Positions 23,380-32,101 are shown, counted from the first letter of the stretch. The stretch: DNA of 64,000 nucleotides from Granulicella sp. L46 (GCF_009765785.1 NZ_LMUT01000012.1:368150-432149), one strand, 5' to 3'. Notes: generated from the sequence alone by a model not told the origin. Numbers and translations: made by a program.

Positions 23380-23385
23380 AGTATA
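23380..23385 (-). promoter_or_regulatory. TATACT -10 element of SET gene, leaderless type
   Basis: TATACT on the minus strand ends 7 bases before the ATG (gap CCACCCC). Confidence 0.5.
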
Positions 23386-23460
23386 GCAAGAAGGGCAGGG
23401 GATAAAGGATAGAGGTAGTGGTTAGGGGAGATGGGGCTATCGCGGCGGGGCTGGGTGTCG

Positions 23461-23466
23461 TCTAAT
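23461..23466 (+). promoter_or_regulatory. TCTAAT -10 element of TPR-protein gene, leaderless type
   Basis: TCTAAT ends 6 bases before the ATG at 23473. It lies about 75 bases from the divergent SET promoter. Confidence 0.35.
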
Positions 23467-23472
23467 AGGGGT

Positions 23473-24366
23473 ATGGAGTGGATGCGCGGGTTGAGGAAAT
23501 TGGGGTTGGTGAGCGTCGGCGTTGGCGTGATGCTGGCGGCGCAGGGATTGCACGCGCAGCAGCAGGGTGGATGCACGTTTACGGACGAGAGTGGGAAGAC
23601 AGTGTTCTGGCCGAACTGCCAGGATCCAGCGGATAAGAAGGCTCCGACAACGCCTGCGAATGGGCAGACACAGACGCAGGCTCCGGGACAGACTCCGGCT
23701 GCAGGCGATGCGAACCCGGCGAAGAGTTTCCCGTTCCCGGGTGATAGCTCGGCGGCGCCGGGGAATGCGCCGACGGCTCCGGGCACGCAGCAGGGTGGGA
23801 CTGGGAGTTCGAGTACGGGAAGTCCGGCTGCGGGGACGCCGGGAGGTGGGGCGGCCTCGAAGTTTCCGTTTCCGGGAGAGGATTCTGCGGGGGCTCCGGG
23901 GAGTGGGCCGTTGAAGGATTCGGGGAGTTCGGGGAATAGCTCCAGCAGCAGTTCGGGTTCGAGCAGCAGTGGTCCGCCTGAGCGTGATCCGACGGCGGGG
24001 CCGTTAGGGGATGATGCCGATACGGATCCGGCAGCAAAGGCTGCGGAGGCTCGGCGAGCGGCGCGGGCGAAGAAGGGGATTGATTTTCATCAGACGACGG
24101 ATCAGCGCGAGGCTGAGGACCTGAGGGTGGCGTCGTTCTATCGCGATGATGGCAACTTCCGAGGAATGTACGAGCGCGCGACAGATGCAGTTGCGCTGGC
24201 GGACGATGATGCCGAGGCTCATTTGGCGCTGGCAGACGCGGCTCGGCGGCTGGGGAAGCTGGATGAGGCGATGATGCACTACAAGAAGTGCCTCACGCTG
24301 GATCCGGTGCCGAAGACGAAGAAGGCTGCGGAGAAGGCGCTCAAGGAGATGACTTCGGGCGGCTGA
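23473..24366 (+). CDS. Exported protein with Gly/Ser/Pro-rich region and TPR-like C-terminus
   Basis: About 297 residues. A signal peptide (LVSVGVGVMLAAQGLHAQ) is followed by a Cys-containing CTFTDESGKTVFWPNC segment, a long low-complexity stretch rich in Pro, Gly, Ser and Thr (about 40-180), a charged part, then a C-terminal domain with VALADDDAEAHLALADAARR and LDEAMMHYKKCLTLDP, the pattern of one or two tetratricopeptide repeats. It probably acts in the periplasm as a binding scaffold. The start could be 23431, 23473 or 23482. I do not recognise a family for the N-terminal part. Confidence 0.72.
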   Translation: MEWMRGLRKLGLVSVGVGVMLAAQGLHAQQQGGCTFTDESGKTVFWPNCQDPADKKAPTTPANGQTQTQAPGQTPAAGDANPAKSFPFPGDSSAAPGNAPTAPGTQQGGTGSSSTGSPAAGTPGGGAASKFPFPGEDSAGAPGSGPLKDSGSSGNSSSSSSGSSSSGPPERDPTAGPLGDDADTDPAAKAAEARRAARAKKGIDFHQTTDQREAEDLRVASFYRDDGNFRGMYERATDAVALADDDAEAHLALADAARRLGKLDEAMMHYKKCLTLDPVPKTKKAAEKALKEMTSGG

Positions 24367-24398
24367 GGTTGCGCTTGCTCAGCTGAGATTCGGCCGGC

Positions 24399-24974
24399 TT
24401 ATTTGAAGGGGCGGTTTAGGAAGGCCGGGATTCCTGTGGGGAGTGGGCGGGGGAGCGGCTTGGTACGGCCGTGCTTTGCCGGTGCGGGTGGAGCGGGTGG
24501 TTTCGGGGCCCTGGTGCGGCGAGGCTTGGGGGCGATTGGGGCTTCGTCGTCGGCGGTGGCGGCGGCGAGGTCGTCGGTGAGGTCTTCTTCTACGTTGAGA
24601 TATTTGCGTAGGTAGCGGAGCGGCTCTTCGGCCAGCGCCATCTCGCGCAGATGATACTTCCAGGCGTCGCGGCGGGCCGAACGGCGCATGAAGCCCTTGC
24701 GCTGGACGGTCTTGAGGGAGCCGTCGGGCATGGGGCGCTGGAAACTTTGGGAGGGAACGCTGAAGGTGATCTCTTCGCCGGCCTTCCAGAAGGCGTTGGC
24801 GAACTCATGGGAGAAAAGGAGCGCGTAGTAGCGGCGCTGCTGGTCGAGCAACTTCAGGGCAGCCTCGGCGCTGATCCAGGGGATGCCCAGGCGGCTGGTG
24901 TACCAGCGGCGGAACTCGAAGCCGTTGCCGCGCGCACGGCCTACAACGATCGTGAGTAGTTCGAGGCGGGTCAT
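24399..24974 (-). CDS. Conserved hypothetical cytosolic protein
   Basis: 191 residues with no signal peptide or membrane helix. The N-terminal 120 residues form a compact alpha/beta-looking unit (ELLTIVVGRARGNGFEFRRW, ISAEAALKLLDQQRRYYALL, WKYHLREMALAEEPLRYLRK). The rest is a basic Pro/Ala/Lys-rich tail typical of nucleic-acid-binding extensions. I do not know the family; the tail hints at DNA or RNA contact. TACACT lies 8 bases before the ATG and there is no ribosome site. Confidence 0.65.
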   Translation of the reverse strand: MTRLELLTIVVGRARGNGFEFRRWYTSRLGIPWISAEAALKLLDQQRRYYALLFSHEFANAFWKAGEEITFSVPSQSFQRPMPDGSLKTVQRKGFMRRSARRDAWKYHLREMALAEEPLRYLRKYLNVEEDLTDDLAAATADDEAPIAPKPRRTRAPKPPAPPAPAKHGRTKPLPRPLPTGIPAFLNRPFK

Positions 24975-24982
24975 ACAGCAAG

Positions 24983-24988
24983 AGTGTA
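24983..24988 (-). promoter_or_regulatory. TACACT -10-like element before hypothetical gene
   Basis: TACACT on the minus strand ends 8 bases before the ATG at 24974, within an imperfect GGATAGAGGGTAGAGTGTAG-like repeat tract (24981-25011). Confidence 0.35.
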
Positions 24989-25031
24989 GAGGATAGAGGG
25001 TAGAGTGTAGGGGAAAAGTTACTCGGCGCCT

Positions 25032-25502
25032 CTATTCGCCATAGTTGGTTTCGTCGCGGATGCGGTTGCGGAGGGCGTCGGCGTCCGGGGTTGCGGGCAA
25101 GGCGACGGGCGTGAGGCGGTCGTGGCGCTTTTTCCAGAGACGCAGCAGCAACAGGATCAGGATGATGCCGAACAGAAGGAAGGCGAATGGGCCGATCCAG
25201 GCTACCGTGTCGAAGCCGCCGCGCACGGGTTCGGCGAGGGCTATCGGGCCGTACTTGACGGTGAAGAACTTGAAGACCTGCGCGTCGGTGCCGCCGGCGT
25301 CGAGTTGGGCGTGCAGGTCGGCGATCTCGCCGGTGGAGTTGGGGCAGCCTACGTGGTTGCACTCGAGCAGGATCTGGCTGCAGCCGCAGGTGCACATGAG
25401 GTCGTGGCCTAGGCGGCCGAAGCGTGCCGAGGGAGAGCTTGCGCCGAGCATGGTGAAGGCTACGAAGACGATGAGAACAAGTTGCAGGGCGCGCTTATAC
25501 AT
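25032..25502 (-). CDS. ccmH: Cytochrome c-type biogenesis protein CcmH
   Basis: 156 residues: an N-terminal membrane anchor or signal (LQLVLIVFVAFTMLGASS), a periplasmic domain, and a C-terminal membrane helix (FAFLLFGIILILLLLRLW) with a basic tail. CcmH reduces apocytochrome and works with the CcmF heme lyase. In place of the usual LRCxxC the motif is LMCTCGCSQILLECNHVGCP, with five cysteines, as seen in some non-proteobacterial CcmH. The start at 25502 has GGAG upstream and overlaps the ccmF end by 8 bases, so translation is coupled. Confidence 0.85.
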   Translation of the reverse strand: MYKRALQLVLIVFVAFTMLGASSPSARFGRLGHDLMCTCGCSQILLECNHVGCPNSTGEIADLHAQLDAGGTDAQVFKFFTVKYGPIALAEPVRGGFDTVAWIGPFAFLLFGIILILLLLRLWKKRHDRLTPVALPATPDADALRNRIRDETNYGE

Positions 25503-27678
25503 GGGGAGCTCCAGGGCTGGCTGGCGCCGACGATCCCGAGCGGAATACAGGGGTCTCTCCACTGCGCTGCGCTCCGGTCGAGATGACGGATCCTAAGGGT
25601 GGTGCGGCCGGAGAGAGAAAGTTTGCGGGGACTTCTACGCGGCGCGTGGAGGGTTTGAGCGGAGGAACCAGCGCGATGAAGGTGCCGAAGATCACGATGA
25701 CGACGCCTACCCAGATCCAGTTGACCAGCGGATTGATGAAGAACTTGATGATGGGCTTTTGGTTGTCGGGGTTGGTGCCTTCGAAGACTACGTAGAGGTC
25801 GTTCTCAAGGGACGAATGGATAGCGACGATGGTGGAGGGCTGGGCGTGGTCGGTGTTGACGAAGTACACGCGACGCTCGGGCGCGAGGCGCGTGATCAGC
25901 TTGCCGTTGTGATAGACGTCGAGCAGCGCAAACTGCGAATCGTAGTTCGCGTTGGAGTCTTCGGAGTAGCTCTGGCATACGACTTTGTAGCCGCCCACGT
26001 TCATGGAGTCGCCAAAGCTCATCTCGGCTTCGCGGGACTGGTTGAAGGCGGAGCCGGCCAGGCCGATGAACATGACGACCACGCCGAAGTGAATCAGGTA
26101 GCCGCCGTAGCGGCGGGTGTTGCGGCGGGTAAGAAGGATGGTGGATTCGAACAGGTTCTTGCCGGTCTGGGTGTGGACGACGTTGGCGCCGCGGAGAAAC
26201 TCCGCAGCGATCGCAGTGATGACGCCGACGCCGAGCGCGATGCAGACCAGCGCATAGATGCTGGAGCCGACATCGCCGGCTGCCTGGGTATCCGCAGACC
26301 AGGGACGTACGCCTGCGATGATCAGCACGAGCGTCGTGACAATGATCGCGATGCAGGGAAGCACGAAGTTGCGGCGGATAGCGCGCAGCGAGGTGGAGCG
26401 CCAGGCGAGCAGCGGACCGACGCCGGTGAGGAAGAGAAGGAAAATGCCGATGGGCACGGCGACGCGGTTGTAGAAGGGCGCGCCCATGGTGACCTTCGAA
26501 CCCTGAACGAACTCGGAGAGCACGGGGAAGAGTGTTCCCCACAGAACGGTGAAGCAGGCGGCGAGCAGGACGAGGTTGTTGAAGAGGAACGAGCTCTCGC
26601 GCGAGACGAGGGACTCGAGGTGATTCTCGTTCTTCAGGTGATCCCGGTTGTACAGATAGGTGAAGAGGCAGACGCCGAGCACGAGCACGAGGAACCAGAC
26701 AAACCAGGTACCGATATCGCTCTCCGCAAAGGCGTGCACGGAGGCGACCAGACCGGAGCGGGTAAGCAAGGTTCCGAGGATGGTGAGGATGAAGGTGGTG
26801 AAGATGAGCCAGACGTTCCAGCCCTTCATCATGCCGCGTTTCTCCTGCATCATGACCGAGTGAAGGAAGGCCGTGCCGGTAAGCCAGGGCATGAGCGAGG
26901 CGTTCTCGACCGGGTCCCAACCCCAGTAGCCGCCCCAGCCGAGCACGGCATAGGCCCAGTGCATGCCGAGGATGATGCCGCAGGTGAGGAATAGCCACGC
27001 AACCATGGTCCAGCGGCGGGTGATGGCGATCCACTTCTCACCCGGGTAGCGCATCATCAGGGCACCTAGAGCAAATGCAAATGGAACCGAGAAGCCTACG
27101 TAGCCGAGGTACAGCATCGGCGGATGGATCATCATCTCCGCATACTGAAGCAGCGGATTGAGACCGAAGCCATCCGCGGGGCCAATGCCTCCGGGAACGA
27201 TGGCGAAGGGCAGAGCGACGAAGTTGATCAGCAGCAGGAAAAAGATCTGCACGCCGGCGAGGATGGTGGAGGCGTAGGCGTGGAGCGTGATGTCGCTCTT
27301 GTGGCGGATGCGAAGGACGAAGCCGTAGCCGGCGAGCAGCCATGCCCAAAGTAGCAGCGAGCCTTCCTGCCCGGCCCAGATGGAGGAAAACTTCCAGTAC
27401 CAGGGGAGTGCGATGCTGCTGTGGTGGAGGACGTAGTCGACTGAAAAGTCGTTCGTGGCAAAGGCCCAGATCAGGGCGAAGGCGGCGGCGGTTACGGCGA
27501 TGAAGCTGGCGATGCCGGCGCGGCGGGCGGTCTCACGGATGCGTTCCGGAGCGACGGCCAGGGCTCGTCCGTGAGCGATGGCCCAGAGCGAGAGCGTTCC
27601 GGCAAGAAGGGTATACACCGCTAGCCCGAGTGCCAGGAGGAGGGAGACGCTGCCAAAGAATGGCATGGGATGGGGCAT
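25495..27678 (-). CDS. ccmF: Cytochrome c heme lyase subunit CcmF
   Basis: A 727-residue polytopic membrane protein with about 14 helices. The tryptophan-rich heme-handling loop GWGGYWGWDPVENASLMPWL (about residues 245-265) is the CcmF/CcsA hallmark, and histidines for heme b are near GKEWIA-like and HSVMMQEKRGMMKGWN segments. It joins heme to apocytochrome c at the outer face of the membrane. The last roughly 30 residues (SVISTGAQRSGETPVFR onward) are encoded by a dispersed repeat, and the true domain likely ends near FLSP. AAGGAAGT precedes the start. Other ccm genes are not in the window. Confidence 0.95.
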   Translation of the reverse strand: MPHPMPFFGSVSLLLALGLAVYTLLAGTLSLWAIAHGRALAVAPERIRETARRAGIASFIAVTAAAFALIWAFATNDFSVDYVLHHSSIALPWYWKFSSIWAGQEGSLLLWAWLLAGYGFVLRIRHKSDITLHAYASTILAGVQIFFLLLINFVALPFAIVPGGIGPADGFGLNPLLQYAEMMIHPPMLYLGYVGFSVPFAFALGALMMRYPGEKWIAITRRWTMVAWLFLTCGIILGMHWAYAVLGWGGYWGWDPVENASLMPWLTGTAFLHSVMMQEKRGMMKGWNVWLIFTTFILTILGTLLTRSGLVASVHAFAESDIGTWFVWFLVLVLGVCLFTYLYNRDHLKNENHLESLVSRESSFLFNNLVLLAACFTVLWGTLFPVLSEFVQGSKVTMGAPFYNRVAVPIGIFLLFLTGVGPLLAWRSTSLRAIRRNFVLPCIAIIVTTLVLIIAGVRPWSADTQAAGDVGSSIYALVCIALGVGVITAIAAEFLRGANVVHTQTGKNLFESTILLTRRNTRRYGGYLIHFGVVVMFIGLAGSAFNQSREAEMSFGDSMNVGGYKVVCQSYSEDSNANYDSQFALLDVYHNGKLITRLAPERRVYFVNTDHAQPSTIVAIHSSLENDLYVVFEGTNPDNQKPIIKFFINPLVNWIWVGVVIVIFGTFIALVPPLKPSTRRVEVPANFLSPAAPPLGSVISTGAQRSGETPVFRSGSSAPASPGAPHV
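25543..25587 (-). repeat. Dispersed repeat inside the 3' end of ccmF
   Basis: On the minus strand it reads GTCATCTCGACCGGAGCGCA and ends CCCCTGTATT, the same family as at 785-818. It is read in frame as the C-terminal tail of CcmF. Confidence 0.8.
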
Positions 27679-27804
27679 GTTTGTGCACTTCCTTCAATAA
27701 CTATTCTCTCAGAACTTCCCGCAGAGATGGGCCACGCGCGTAGCAGGTGCAGGGTCAGGACGCGCAGGTCCAGAGACAGGATAGGGGTCGACGGAAAGAA
27801 AGTT

Positions 27805-27820
27805 CGTGACTGACGTCACA
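27805..27820. promoter_or_regulatory. CRP/FNR-type site upstream of ccmF
   Basis: CGTGA-N6-TCACA matches the TGTGA-N6-TCACA consensus at 9 of 10 positions. It lies 127 bases before the ccmF ATG, in the gap shared with the end of the receiver gene, so ccm expression may respond to oxygen or carbon status. Confidence 0.4.
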
Positions 27821-27865
27821 AACTGGAGGTGGGGGTGCAGGGAGCCGTGCGGGCCGGCGGCAGAT

Positions 27866-28249
27866 TCAAATTCGCGCGGAGGTGCGGGATTCGATCAGCG
27901 TTTGCACTGTGGCGATGAGGTTCTGAGGAAGGAGGGGTTTCATACGGAAGTCGACGCCCAGGGCGGAGTACTCGTCCTCGGCTTCTGCGAGGCCGCTGAT
28001 GACGAGGACTGGGACCTCGGGGGCAAACTCGCGCAGGCGAGTGACGAACTCGGCGCCGTTCATGCCGGGCATGATGTGGTCGGTGATTACGAGCTCGATG
28101 GTGTCCGGGTAGTCGTTGTGTCGGAGCTGCTCGAGGGCGCGCTCGGGGCTGAGGACGGCGATGACGAAGTAGCCGGCTCGCTTGAGAATGGTCTGACGGG
28201 TCGCGGCCTGGATGGCGTTATCGTCGATGAGCAGCAGAGTGTGTGGCAT
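27866..28249 (-). CDS. Single-domain response regulator (CheY-like receiver)
   Basis: A 127-residue receiver domain without an output domain. The acidic pocket is D9/D10 (LLIDDN), the phospho-acceptor is the Asp in VITDHIMPGMNG near residue 56, and the conserved Ser/Thr and Lys are VLVISG and RMKPLLP. It must act by protein contact or phospho-relay. No histidine kinase is adjacent; the nearest is the orphan LytS-type kinase 18 kb away. It lies upstream of ccmF on the same strand with a 187-base gap, so co-transcription is uncertain. Confidence 0.9.
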   Translation of the reverse strand: MPHTLLLIDDNAIQAATRQTILKRAGYFVIAVLSPERALEQLRHNDYPDTIELVITDHIMPGMNGAEFVTRLREFAPEVPVLVISGLAEAEDEYSALGVDFRMKPLLPQNLIATVQTLIESRTSARI

Positions 28250-28475
28250 GTGTTTCTTAGGCCTTGTTGTCCGGGTTAGTGGAGCGGTAGTTTTCAGCCT
28301 TTGCCGCAGGTTCTCGGCGTCTTTCAGTGCATAACCGAATTCTGATGCAAGATCGTGAGAAAAGGCTGCCCAAAGAATAAAAGGGGATTAATCAGGCAGA
28401 TGCGCGATTCAGTCAGAGAGAACGGGTAATGCGTCGAAACGTTTTCTTAACAGGGGGTGGCCAATGGGTAGCTGA

Positions 28476-28481
28476 GATAAT
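28476..28481 (+). promoter_or_regulatory. GATAAT -10 element of TPR kinase gene, leaderless type
   Basis: GATAAT ends 6 bases before the ATG at 28488 (gap GGACGA). There is no ribosome site and no good -35. Confidence 0.45.
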
Positions 28482-28487
28482 GGACGA

Positions 28488-30962
28488 ATGGCTCGCCGCG
28501 TCATTCGACAATATGAGTTTTTGCGCAAGATCGGCTCAGGTGGAAGCGGCGTGGTGTTTCTGGCCAACGACACGCTGCTGCAGCGGCCGGTGGTGCTCAA
28601 GCTGCTCAAGCGGGGCTCGCAAACGCCAGAACAGGTGCGGGCGACGCAGCTGCGCGAGGCGCGGCTGGCCAGCGCCATCGACCACCCTAACGTCTGCGCT
28701 ATCTATGAAGTAGGCGAAGAGGACGACGAGGCGTACATCGTCATGCAATATGTTCCGGGGAAGAGCCTGGACAAGGTGATTGCGGAGGGGCCGGCGAGCG
28801 TGCAGCTGGTGCTTTCGAGCGGCATGCAGATGGCCGATGGTCTGTCGGCCGCGCATACGCTGGGGATCTTTCACCGGGATTTGAAGCCGGCGAACGTTAT
28901 GCTCACCGACGGCGGGCTGATCAAGATTCTGGACTTCGGTTTGGCGCGGCAGTTGAAGCGCGACAACGTGGACTTCGATCCGTCGCAGACCACGCAGCCG
29001 GTGACACCTGCGTTTGCTGGAGCGACCTACACAGCGCGCGGAGGAACGATTGCGTACATGGCTCCCGAGCAGTTTGTCACCGGGCAGTCGAGCGTACAGA
29101 GTGACATTTTTGCGCTGGGGCTGATCTTGTACGAGATGGTCAGCGGGCGGCATCCATTCCATCGGCCGGACGCGCTCGAGGTGCACAGCATTCGGGCGAT
29201 TCAGTATGCGGAGCCGCCGGCGCTGCGGGAGATTGTGCCGGACCTTCCGGTGGAGCTGGAGAGCGTGATTCTGCGCTGCCTGGAGAAGCAGCCGTCGGAG
29301 CGGTATGCGTCGGCTGCGGAGCTGCGCGAGGGGTTGAAGACGATTGTGAAGTCGCTGCAGCTGGACTCGATGCTGATGCCGGGCGAAGGCGCCATTAATA
29401 TGGCGATGCAGCAACGGCTGGATATGGATCGGCCGGAAGAGGAGAAGCGGACTACGGGCATTCTGTCGATGCTGGCGGAGCGGTTTCGGGACAGTACGGC
29501 GAGCACCGTGTCGAAGGGGCCGAATATCGTGGTGCTGCCGTTTGTGAATTTGGAGTCGAGCGACTCGCGGCAGTTTTATGGATACGCCCTCGCCGATGCT
29601 TTGGCGGCGCGGCTGGCTAAGGTGCCTTCGCTGGTGGTGCGGCCGTCGAGCGCGCTAATGGATGTGCCGACGCGGCAGCTGGATCCGCTGAGCGTGGGGC
29701 GGAAGCTGATGGTGGACTTCGTGCTGGCTGGAAGCTTTCTGCGCTCGGACAAGGGGTTTGATCTGAACTGGCAGCTGCTGGATGTGGGTGGACAGAGCGT
29801 GCGTACCGGCGGTGCGATCAGCGTGGCGAGTTTTGATTTGATTGCGGTGCAGACCGAGATCTGCGATGAGGTGTTTGCCGAGCTGCATGGATTTGGCGGG
29901 CTGCAGATGGGCGCGCCTGGGCCGACGAGTGTGGCGTCGTTGGGCGCGGCGGTGTCGGAGGAGTATCTGCAGGCGAGGGCGCTGCTGAGTTCGTTCATGT
30001 CGCGGACGGGGAGCAGGGATGAATTGGATCGTGCGCGTGAGCTGTTTGAGCGCGTGGTGAAGCGAGATCCCGATTACTCGCCGGGATGGTCGGGACTGGG
30101 GATTACGCAGCTGCAATATGCACGGCATGGGCTGGGTGGACAGATGCATGTGCTGGAGGCGCGGCGATCGTTTGATAAGGCGCTGGAGCGCGATCCGTCT
30201 TCGGTGGAAGCGAATTTGTATCGCGTGTACATGCTGCTGAGTCGTGGTGAAAAAGAGAGCGCGCGGCATGGGATTGAGCGGCTGCTGCAGACCGCGGGCA
30301 ATGACTGGAATGTGCACCTGGTAGCCGGACTCACACTGCGGATCGATGGTTTGTATGAGGAGGCGCTGAACCAGTTCAATATGTCGCTGCGGCTGAACCC
30401 GTCGAATGCTGCGATGATCTATAACCATCGCGCGCGGGTGTATCAGTACCAGAACCAGCTGGAGCTGGCGGGCGATGAGATTGAGAAGGGCCTGACGCTG
30501 GAGCCGAAGCAGCCGCTGCTGAGGATCTCGAAGGGCTATCAGCAGATGCGAGAGGGGCAGTTGGAGAAGGCGATTGAGACGCTGGAGCAAGTGACGCGCG
30601 ACGATTCAACGCTGCGGATTGTGTTTCCGACGATTGCGATGTGCTATGTGCAGCTCGGCGATCGCAAGCGGGCTGCGGAGTTTGTGTTGGAAGAGACGCT
30701 CGCTGCGGCCGAGGCCGATAGTGAGATGGCGTACCGTCTGGCCACGTACTTCGCGGTGGAAGGCGACTCGTCCGAAGCGCTGCATTGGCTGCGACGCGCG
30801 ATCTACCTGGGGAATGAAAACTATCCGTGGTTCAGCATCAATCCGGCGTGGAGAGGTATGCTCGAGAATCCTGATTTTCAGCGAATCCTCGAAGACCTGA
30901 AGAAGAGCTTTAAACGGAACCAGAAGAACTGGAAGCGATTGCTCTCGCAGGTGATGGGGTGA
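28488..30962 (+). CDS. Cytosolic serine/threonine protein kinase with TolB-like and TPR domains
   Basis: 824 residues. The kinase domain covers about 8-285: KIGSGGSGVVF glycine loop, Lys38, FHRDLKPANVML (His129-Asp131), DFG (149-151) and MAPEQF. A middle alpha/beta region from IVVLPFVNLESS (about residue 347) with GYALADALAARLAK resembles the TolB_N/FlgO-like domain found in adenylate cyclases and acidobacterial kinases. The last 350 residues are TPRs (for example YSPGWSGLGITQLQYARHG and NQFNMSLRLNPSNAAMIYNH). No membrane helix is seen. Substrates are unknown. The gene ends at a strong bidirectional hairpin. Confidence 0.93.
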   Translation: MARRVIRQYEFLRKIGSGGSGVVFLANDTLLQRPVVLKLLKRGSQTPEQVRATQLREARLASAIDHPNVCAIYEVGEEDDEAYIVMQYVPGKSLDKVIAEGPASVQLVLSSGMQMADGLSAAHTLGIFHRDLKPANVMLTDGGLIKILDFGLARQLKRDNVDFDPSQTTQPVTPAFAGATYTARGGTIAYMAPEQFVTGQSSVQSDIFALGLILYEMVSGRHPFHRPDALEVHSIRAIQYAEPPALREIVPDLPVELESVILRCLEKQPSERYASAAELREGLKTIVKSLQLDSMLMPGEGAINMAMQQRLDMDRPEEEKRTTGILSMLAERFRDSTASTVSKGPNIVVLPFVNLESSDSRQFYGYALADALAARLAKVPSLVVRPSSALMDVPTRQLDPLSVGRKLMVDFVLAGSFLRSDKGFDLNWQLLDVGGQSVRTGGAISVASFDLIAVQTEICDEVFAELHGFGGLQMGAPGPTSVASLGAAVSEEYLQARALLSSFMSRTGSRDELDRARELFERVVKRDPDYSPGWSGLGITQLQYARHGLGGQMHVLEARRSFDKALERDPSSVEANLYRVYMLLSRGEKESARHGIERLLQTAGNDWNVHLVAGLTLRIDGLYEEALNQFNMSLRLNPSNAAMIYNHRARVYQYQNQLELAGDEIEKGLTLEPKQPLLRISKGYQQMREGQLEKAIETLEQVTRDDSTLRIVFPTIAMCYVQLGDRKRAAEFVLEETLAAAEADSEMAYRLATYFAVEGDSSEALHWLRRAIYLGNENYPWFSINPAWRGMLENPDFQRILEDLKKSFKRNQKNWKRLLSQVMG

Positions 30963-30996
30963 AGACACGGAATAAGGTGTAGGGAAAGATAAGGCA

Positions 30997-31027
30997 AAGG
31001 CCCTCGGTGTTCCGAGGGCCTTCAGTT
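30997..31027. terminator. Bidirectional intrinsic terminator
   Basis: AAGGCCCTCGG-TGTT-CCGAGGGCCTT, a perfect 11-pair stem followed by CAGTTTT on the plus strand. It is placed between the convergent kinase gene and the exported-protein gene. Confidence 0.9.
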
Positions 31028-31049
31028 TTGAGGTGGAGGGGGAGGGGAA

Positions 31050-31931
31050 CTAGTGTGCAGTTGGAGCTAGTTGCAGAGGGGTGTTGAGGGTGAAAACAAT
31101 CGATGTGCCGATGGGCAGTTCCTGCTGGCGGTCGTGCCTGAGCCACCAGACGGTTGCGGCTCCGGCGCCTACGCCCAGGCCAACCACGGCTCCTACACCT
31201 CCACCGACTACGGCTCCTACAACGACGGCTGAGGCGGTGGTGAGGCCGATGGCAGCAGCCGTTTGGCCGGGATGCGAGTTGCCGACGATCGTGCCTTCAT
31301 TGTTGACGTGGGAGTTGGCGTAGTGATCGAGGTCTGTGACTTCGGCGAGGATGGGATAGACGGTGCCGTCGGGCAGGCTGACGGAATCAGGCCGGAGGCG
31401 AATGGCGGAGGGGCCGCTGATGCGACGGCCGCCGTGAATGCGTGTGATGCGGCCGTAGACAATGCTGCCTGCAGGTAGAAGAACGACGCCGTTCCGGCTG
31501 ACTTCGGCGGTGAGGGTCGCGGTGAATCGCGAGCCTTGCTGCGTGGTCTTGGTGGAGATTGGTTGCTGCAACGTGCCATTCAAACGGGTGCCGATGGGCA
31601 GCTCGTTGGGACCAACGGGAACTTCAGTGACGATCCGGCCGTCGGGATCGCTAACCGCGGCCATGGTGGTGACTGAGGCAGTCTGCACAGGCGGATTGCG
31701 CTGGATGAGGACCGGCGTCGCGGGTGCAGTGGTCGTTACGGTGACGGTCGCTGTAGGGGTTGCGTGCGACGGTGCAACGTAGTGTGATTCCGATGCGTCC
31801 GGTGCGAGTTGGTGGGTGTCGTCCATCTCTTCGGGATGCGAGGTGCCGGTCGTCTGAGCCATCAGCGGAGCGCCCGTAACTATCAGGACGGAGGCGGCGA
31901 GGGGAAGGGAGAACTTCATCTTCAACTTCAT
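31050..31931 (-). CDS. Exported protein of unknown function with glycine-zipper segment
   Basis: 293 residues with a signal peptide (LPLAASVLIVTGAPLMAQ). A Thr/Val-rich stretch leads to a beta domain: PIGTRLNGTLQQPISTKT, GSRFTATLTAEV, LLPAGSIVYGRITRIHGGRR. A glycine-rich hydrophobic segment (AVVVGAVVGGGVGAVVGLGVGAGAA pattern) looks like a glycine zipper or outer-membrane insertion unit. The final IGTSIVFTLNTPLQL repeats the earlier beta motif. The layout recalls TrbI/VirB10-type barrels but I would not assign it. CAGGAGAAGATCCTCA precedes the start. Confidence 0.7.
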   Translation of the reverse strand: MKLKMKFSLPLAASVLIVTGAPLMAQTTGTSHPEEMDDTHQLAPDASESHYVAPSHATPTATVTVTTTAPATPVLIQRNPPVQTASVTTMAAVSDPDGRIVTEVPVGPNELPIGTRLNGTLQQPISTKTTQQGSRFTATLTAEVSRNGVVLLPAGSIVYGRITRIHGGRRISGPSAIRLRPDSVSLPDGTVYPILAEVTDLDHYANSHVNNEGTIVGNSHPGQTAAAIGLTTASAVVVGAVVGGGVGAVVGLGVGAGAATVWWLRHDRQQELPIGTSIVFTLNTPLQLAPTAH

Positions 31932-32101
31932 TGAGGATCTTCTCCTGGAGAGCTGCGGTGCCGATCCAACCTCTTTAAAAAGGGCAGATGCACCTAGTTA
32001 AAAAGAGTAGGCGCGGCGCGAGGGATGTGGTGAGGAACTTGCGGCAACGCATCCCTGCAGTTAACCCGGATGTTAATAGATAACCTTGGGGTCGGCTTGG
32101 A

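Noticed and set aside
25759-26994. 411-codon plus-strand frame opposite ccmF
   Set aside because: Antisense shadow; composition (Gly/Asp/Glu/His-rich, no hydrophobic core) is typical of reversed membrane-protein codons.
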